This document shows, one piece after another, positions 43,262 to 47,211 of a stretch of 47,211 bases of DNA. The notes beneath the pieces are model-generated. The model saw nothing but the letters and a program-made list of their open reading frames with translations. It made no database searches and was not told the origin of the DNA. The stretch comes from Rickettsia helvetica. Lineage in GTDB: Bacteria; Pseudomonadota; Alphaproteobacteria; Rickettsiales; Rickettsiaceae. Position 1 is the first letter of the stretch. Every line of letters begins with the position of its first letter. The position numbers were made by a program, and so were the translations under genes. The stretch is from assembly GCF_963970025.1 (NCBI RefSeq), contig NZ_OZ018777.1:1-47211 (forward strand), read 5' to 3'.

Positions 43262-44323
43262 ATGATTAATTTACCTAAAGTGGAGCGATTAAATTGGCTC
43301 TATATAGATATGAATAGTTATTTTGCAACAATAGAGCAACAATTAGATCATACGCTTAGAGGTAAGCCCATAGCAGTAGTAGCTAATCTGTCTGATAGTA
43401 CCAGTGCTATTGCTGTCAGTTATGAAGCAAAGAAACTTGGTATTAGTACTGGCACTAAAATATTTGAGGCAAAAAGGATATATCCTGAGCTAGTGTGCGT
43501 TGTATCTAAACATGAGGAATATACAAAATATCATAAAGCCATATTTGCAGAGGTAGAGAAACATTTACATGTAGATAAGATATTATCAATCGATGAGGCA
43601 GCATGCAGACTTACAGGAGAGTTATGTAATCAGGGTAATGCTATTAATATAGCAAACCTGATAAAACAATCGATCAGAAGTAATGTTGGTGAATGTATAG
43701 GATGTTCGATAGGTATAGCTCCTAACCGCTATTTAGCAAAAATAGCGTCTAATATGCAAAAACCAAATGGTTTAGTAGTAATATGTCCCGAAGATATACC
43801 GGAGAGATTGTTGGGGTTACATCTGAATGATCTACCAGGAGTAGGCAAAAGTACATATAGTAGACTTCGAGGTTATGGAATCCAAACAATTGGGCAGTTA
43901 TACAAGTGCTCACAACAAGAACTCAAGAAAAAATGGGGTAGTATTGTTGGTGCAAAGCTATGGTATTTATTGCGTGGTTATGATTTATCTAATGAGAGTA
44001 CAGCAAGTAATACAATAGGTCATAGTCAGGTACTTGCTCCAAACTTACGTAATGTTGAATCAGCCCGAATAGTGGCTTTAAGTTTATTACAGAAAGCGAC
44101 TTATAGATTAAGAGCAAAAAAGCTTCAAGCGTCACGAATTATAATAACTATTCAAACTACAGATAGGCAAACGTTAAAGAAAAGTATTAAGGTAGCAAAG
44201 TTATCGGATAATATATCGATTTCTAAAATATTTGTTCAAGGATGGCAGGATCTAATAAATCCTTATATAGAAAATAATAATAAATTATTACCGCATAAAT
44301 ATCTATTGCTCTTACAAGTTTAA
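43262..44323 (+). CDS. Y-family DNA polymerase (DinB/UmuC-like)
   Basis: 353 residues. The catalytic acidic residues are in YIDMNSYFATIEQQ (about 15-22) and LSIDEAACRLTG (about 108). The finger/thumb segment is IAPNRYLAKIASNMQKPNGL, the HhH is LNDLPGVGKSTYSRL, and a little-finger domain follows. It copies past damaged bases. The end is shifted: after HKYLLLLQV the original frame continues as ALTSLTELDNQLSFGDMMED and NNKYGNNTVVLGC to TAA at 44470-44472, a UmuC-type tail. Catalytic domains are complete, but the tail (clamp or partner contact) is lost. Confidence 0.9.
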   Translation: MINLPKVERLNWLYIDMNSYFATIEQQLDHTLRGKPIAVVANLSDSTSAIAVSYEAKKLGISTGTKIFEAKRIYPELVCVVSKHEEYTKYHKAIFAEVEKHLHVDKILSIDEAACRLTGELCNQGNAINIANLIKQSIRSNVGECIGCSIGIAPNRYLAKIASNMQKPNGLVVICPEDIPERLLGLHLNDLPGVGKSTYSRLRGYGIQTIGQLYKCSQQELKKKWGSIVGAKLWYLLRGYDLSNESTASNTIGHSQVLAPNLRNVESARIVALSLLQKATYRLRAKKLQASRIIITIQTTDRQTLKKSIKVAKLSDNISISKIFVQGWQDLINPYIENNNKLLPHKYLLLLQV

Positions 44324-44484
44324 CAGAGCTTGATAATCAGTTAAGTTTTGGAGATATGATGGAGGATAAGCAGAAAAAAAGAAATACATCTCTGACAGAA
44401 TGTTTAGATAAAATTAATAATAAATATGGTAATAATACTGTAGTATTAGGATGTATTACTAATAAAAAATAATCAGTAATATCA

Positions 44485-45597
44485 ATGAATAACAAAAACA
44501 TACCAAAAGATTCTGTAGCATTAAGTGAATCTGATACTCAAGAAAGAAATCGTAACCATGAACAAGTAGACTCGGATGGTAGCAACACTTCTGAGAGACC
44601 AAGGCATGATGAGCTATTTAAAAAGGTCATGAGCGAGCCTGTAGCTGCTCGTGAGTTTCTAGAGCATTATTTGCCAGTGACATTTAAGAATAAAATTAAC
44701 TTAAATAGTGTCAAAATAGAAAAGGAAAGTTTTGTTACTGAAGACTTAAGAAAGAGACTCAGCGATGTCGTGTACTCTGTTTCTTTAAAAAATGATAATA
44801 TTAAAGATAGTACTGCTGAAAGCGCTAATAATGACAAAGCGTACGTATACGTGCTTATAGAGCATCAATCTAGTAGCGATTACTGGATTGCCTTTAGACT
44901 TTGGCAATATATGCTGCTGTTATGCGAAAGGCATAAGGACACCAATAAAAATAAAAGTAATAGTGCAGAAGAAAAAGATAATAAGCTCCCGCTAATATGT
45001 CCTATAGTAGTATATGCAAATGATAAGCCTTATAATGCTCCAAGGAGCTTTTGGGAGTTATTTGAAGATTGCAAGACTGCTAAGGAAATGATGGGCGGCG
45101 AGTATTTACTTGTAGACTTACAAAAACAAAGTGATAATGAGATAGAACAAAAGAAGCATCTTGGTATGATGGAGTATATGCTTAAACATATCAAGGCTCG
45201 TGATATCTTAAATCTATGGCAAAGTCTACTTGAGAAGTTTGAAAGTAGTATTGAAATAGATAAGGAAAATGGCTACATTTACATTAAGTGGTTATTATGG
45301 TATAGTGATGCTAAGGTATCTGAAGATAAACAAGTAGAGTTAGCTAAGATCATAGCAAAACACTTAAAAAAGGAAGAACAAGAGGGACTTATGAGAACTA
45401 TTGCTGATAAATATATTGATGAAGGTATTGCTCAAGGCATGCAGATTGGTAGAAGCGAAGGCATGCAGATTGGAGAAGCTAAAGGGAAATATGAAGTAGC
45501 TAAAAATATGCTTAATGCTGGCTCCGATATCGCTTTTATCTCTAAAGTTACAGGGATATCGATTCAGGAAATTAATAAGCTTTCAGGCTCTCAATAA
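44485..45597 (+). CDS. Rpn-family recombination-promoting nuclease (full length)
   Basis: 370 residues, PD-(D/E)XK family (transposase_31/YhgA-like). Entry motif RPRHDELFKKVMSEPVAARE, catalytic Asp near RLSDVVYSV and ExQ in YVLIEHQSSSDYW, then PLICPIVVYANDKPY. The C-terminal region holds GMQIGRSEG / GMQIGEAKG repeats and a short HTH-like tail (SDIAFISKVTGISIQEINKL). E. coli Rpn proteins are DNA nucleases that raise RecA-independent recombination. This gene is the probable source of the two Rpn tails at 11607-12159 and 32397-32623. Confidence 0.88.
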   Translation: MNNKNIPKDSVALSESDTQERNRNHEQVDSDGSNTSERPRHDELFKKVMSEPVAAREFLEHYLPVTFKNKINLNSVKIEKESFVTEDLRKRLSDVVYSVSLKNDNIKDSTAESANNDKAYVYVLIEHQSSSDYWIAFRLWQYMLLLCERHKDTNKNKSNSAEEKDNKLPLICPIVVYANDKPYNAPRSFWELFEDCKTAKEMMGGEYLLVDLQKQSDNEIEQKKHLGMMEYMLKHIKARDILNLWQSLLEKFESSIEIDKENGYIYIKWLLWYSDAKVSEDKQVELAKIIAKHLKKEEQEGLMRTIADKYIDEGIAQGMQIGRSEGMQIGEAKGKYEVAKNMLNAGSDIAFISKVTGISIQEINKLSGSQ

Positions 45598-45618
45598 TCC
45601 GTTTAGATCCTATAAACG

Positions 45619-45774
45619 TTATCCTTTGTTCTTGTAAGCTTGCTTCTTCACTTCTATATGACGCTTTACTAGCTCATTTAATTCCTCACGTCTTTTCTTG
45701 TAACTAATATTACTACTTGCTTTTACATTCGAGACTTCAGAATGCTGTATGGCTTGAGATGATTGAGATTTCAT
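45619..45774 (-). CDS. Small basic protein convergent with Rpn
   Basis: 51 residues from ATG 45774 (MKSQSSQAIQHSEVSNVKAS) with a helical basic second half, KKRREELNELVKRHIEVKKQ, stop TAA 45619-45621. The same C-terminal pattern is kept in the broken copy at 32680-32898, in the same place relative to an Rpn gene, which supports it being a real gene. Function unknown. It ends 21 bp from the Rpn stop. Confidence 0.55.
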   Translation of the reverse strand: MKSQSSQAIQHSEVSNVKASSNISYKKRREELNELVKRHIEVKKQAYKNKG

Positions 45775-45859
45775 ATATGATTACCACAAAGAATAAAATC
45801 AGAGTTGTTTGTTTTATGGCAAACAACTAACTTAAGCAAGTCTGAACTACTATATAACT

Positions 45860-46484
45860 ATGAATATCTTAAATTTTTTTTGTTTATGTTGCTATTTTTG
45901 TGTTTTCGTTGGTAATACATGAAATAGCTCATGCACGCACTGCTTATTACCTTGGTGATCCAACAGCTAAAAATATGGGTAGATTCTCTCCTAACCCATT
46001 AAAACACATCTCATTAATCGGTATATTACTACCAATAGGACTATACCTGACTGGTATGCCGATGTTCGGATTTGCAAAACCAGTCCTTTACAATCCTGTA
46101 TATTTCAAAAAACCTAAACGCGATATGATACTTGTAGGTCTTGCTGGACCTTTATCTAATTTCTTATTAGCTGCATTAATCTTTTTGATTCTTAGAATAT
46201 TTCAGGTTTACTCTATAACTTATTTCAATAATATACTGGGATATATATTAGTAGTGAACTTAGTACTGTGTTTCTTTAACTTAATCCCTATACCTCCATT
46301 AGATGGTAGCATCCTCTATATGAGCAGTATTATTCATAAGAATCAAGAGTTTGCACAGAAACTCACTTGGTTTTGTTCTGGTATATTATTATATATTATA
46401 GTGTTTTTACCTTTAACAGGAGATAATATTATTGCAAGATATATGCAATGGTGTATTAATGCACTATTATCGCTGTTTCACTAA
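45860..46484 (+). CDS. M50 site-2-type membrane metalloprotease, poly-T interrupted start
   Basis: The zinc motif HEIAHA (HExxH) and the third ligand in NLIPIPPLDGSIL are present, with four membrane segments including ILLPIGLYLTGMPMFGFAK and LVGLAGPLSNFLLAALIFLI. Homologues cut membrane-bound regulators or act as rhomboid-like housekeeping peptidases. The ATG at 45860 is followed by a run of eight Ts (45874-45881); with seven Ts the frame MNILNFFVYVAIFVFSLVIH would run into the protease. As it stands, the frame opens only from a GTG at 45900, losing half of helix 1. Slippage or a sequencing error are both possible. Confidence 0.82.
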
Positions 46485-46493
46485 TGGTTATAT

Positions 46494-46853
46494 CTACTTA
46501 TTAGTTTTTAACTTCTGTTGATGACATACTAAATTAGTATTAGATATCTCATCACTTAGAATACCATAATCAATTTTTGTATGCCATATATATTGTTGTG
46601 CAGCATAACGTACGCCACTACCTGCAACAACATTGCTGAATATAATGACATTATTATCTAAGTTTATTAATGCAATATTATTAATATCATTATTCAAATA
46701 CTGTACATTTAAATTTCTGCCATTTTCACATTGATAATCTATAGATTCATATTGAAATGCAGATTTATTAATTTCAAGGATTTTAACAATTCTTGTGGTA
46801 TTGCATGATATGCATAAAATGCTTGTGAGCAAAATGAAACTAATTTGACGCAT
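46494..46853 (-). CDS. MliC-like lysozyme-inhibitor lipoprotein
   Basis: 119 residues. The N-terminus MRQISFILLTSILCISC is a lipoprotein-type signal with an imperfect lipobox (Cys17). The body (YQCENGRNLNVQYLNND, ALINLDNNVIIFSNVVAGSG, VRYAAQQYIWHTKIDYGIL) follows the MliC/PliC pattern of a beta-barrel with an SGxxY inhibitory loop and a late tryptophan. Such proteins block host c-type lysozyme. It lies convergent with the protease and on the same strand as the SIMPL gene, 66 bp upstream of it being the SIMPL stop. Confidence 0.78.
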   Translation of the reverse strand: MRQISFILLTSILCISCNTTRIVKILEINKSAFQYESIDYQCENGRNLNVQYLNNDINNIALINLDNNVIIFSNVVAGSGVRYAAQQYIWHTKIDYGILSDEISNTNLVCHQQKLKTNK

Positions 46854-46919
46854 GTTCTTCTTGATTTATTTAATATTCTACAATGTATTCTAATTTAGTA
46901 TTAGATAAATTGCATTACT

Positions 46920-47211
46920 CTATTTAAGCAATGCAGTTGCGGATACAGTGATCGATACTGTGCTTGTACCCGGCTCTGCAGATGGTATCACAGCGGCGTC
47001 AGACATCATACCTAAAGCAGGTGCTGCATTTCTGTACATCGCTATTGGAGGTCGCGCACCTAATCCAGTATCAATATTTATCATAGTAAATCTACTATAT
47101 TCTTGACCAAGAGCTTTTGCAACTCTCGTAGCTTGTTGCTTTAGTTTTGCAATAGCAGATTCAATCATAGAGTTTCTTATAGCATCTCTCTTATCATTAG
47201 ATAATGTATAA
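46920..47211 (-). CDS. SIMPL (DUF541) domain protein, C-terminal part
   Basis: Continuation of the gene at 1-484 over the circle join: NYTLSNDKRDAIRNSMIESA spans the joint without change of frame, followed by IAKLKQQATRVAKALGQEYS and the conserved end of the family, ending TVSITVSATALLK and TAG (46920-46922). The overlap bases 47189-47211 are counted twice in this linear window. Confidence 0.85.
   Translation of the reverse strand, partial: YTLSNDKRDAIRNSMIESAIAKLKQQATRVAKALGQEYSRFTMINIDTGLGARPPIAMYRNAAPALGMMSDAAVIPSAEPGTSTVSITVSATALLK
47189..47211. repeat. Terminal overlap, right copy (circular closure)
   Basis: Identical to bases 1-23. Collapsing the two copies gives a circle of 47,188 bp. 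Confidence 0.9.

Noticed and set aside
1..47211. CRISPR array, tRNA or rRNA genes
   Set aside because: No regularly spaced direct repeats and no cloverleaf or rRNA-like sequence was seen on either strand.

Overview
The window looks like one complete circular plasmid of a Rickettsia species, about 47.19 kb. The first 23 bases recur as the last 23, and one reading frame (a SIMPL/DUF541 protein) runs unbroken across the join. Rickettsial assignment rests on several things: strong AT bias; a DnaA_N-tailed Rep with ParA; a pair of hsp20 genes; Ti-type TraA and F-type TraD; Rpn nucleases; a Sca autotransporter remnant; MloA/MloB; and an in-frame element of the Rickettsia palindromic type inside a transporter gene.

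Layout. 46.9-0.5 kb (across the join): SIMPL protein. 0.5-4.4 kb: coiled-coil membrane protein, decayed traD, Fic protein and its HTH partner (mobile mystery proteins B and A). 4.5-12.2 kb: replication/partition module (parA, ribbon-helix-helix genes, DnaA-like rep, broken dam) bracketed by a perfect 1,517-bp inverted repeat. 12.3-15.9 kb: invertase, unknown coiled-coil gene, second rep tail, IS6-type element, autotransporter and SIMPL fragments. 16.0-26.0 kb: seven co-directional genes that look like a specialised-metabolite operon. 26.1-28.4 kb: IS982-type remnant, group II intron remnant, a palindromic element, resolvase with res-like sites. 28.4-29.5 kb: two hsp20 genes. 29.7-45.8 kb: two diverged units of recD2-traA-rpn-small gene. 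The first unit is heavily deleted. The second is nearly complete and carries an SMR/PQ-loop/WGR/TspO cluster plus a Y-family polymerase. 45.9-46.9 kb: M50 protease and MliC-like lipoprotein.

The most interesting part is the 16-26 kb operon. In transcription order it encodes a sugar-nucleotide-type epimerase, a GT4 glycosyltransferase fused to a radical SAM/SPASM enzyme, a WG-repeat protein fused to an O-methyltransferase-like domain, a PhyH-type Fe(II)/2-oxoglutarate dioxygenase, an ABC exporter and two divergent threonine-aldolase-like PLP enzymes. Gene boundaries are tight (overlaps of about 40 bp, or TAA-T-ATG junctions). The only gap is a 195-bp MITE-like insertion directly before the exporter start codon. 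The enzyme set suggests a glycosylated, amino-acid-derived, exported small molecule; the product cannot be named from sequence.

The conjugation genes are decaying (traD, both traA copies, tspO and a lytic transglycosylase tail all have frameshifts or stops), so self-transfer is doubtful. Replication and partition genes appear intact. Repeats (inverted rep arms, duplicated traA/rpn modules, IS and MITE ends) dominate the architecture and probably made the several chimeric genes.
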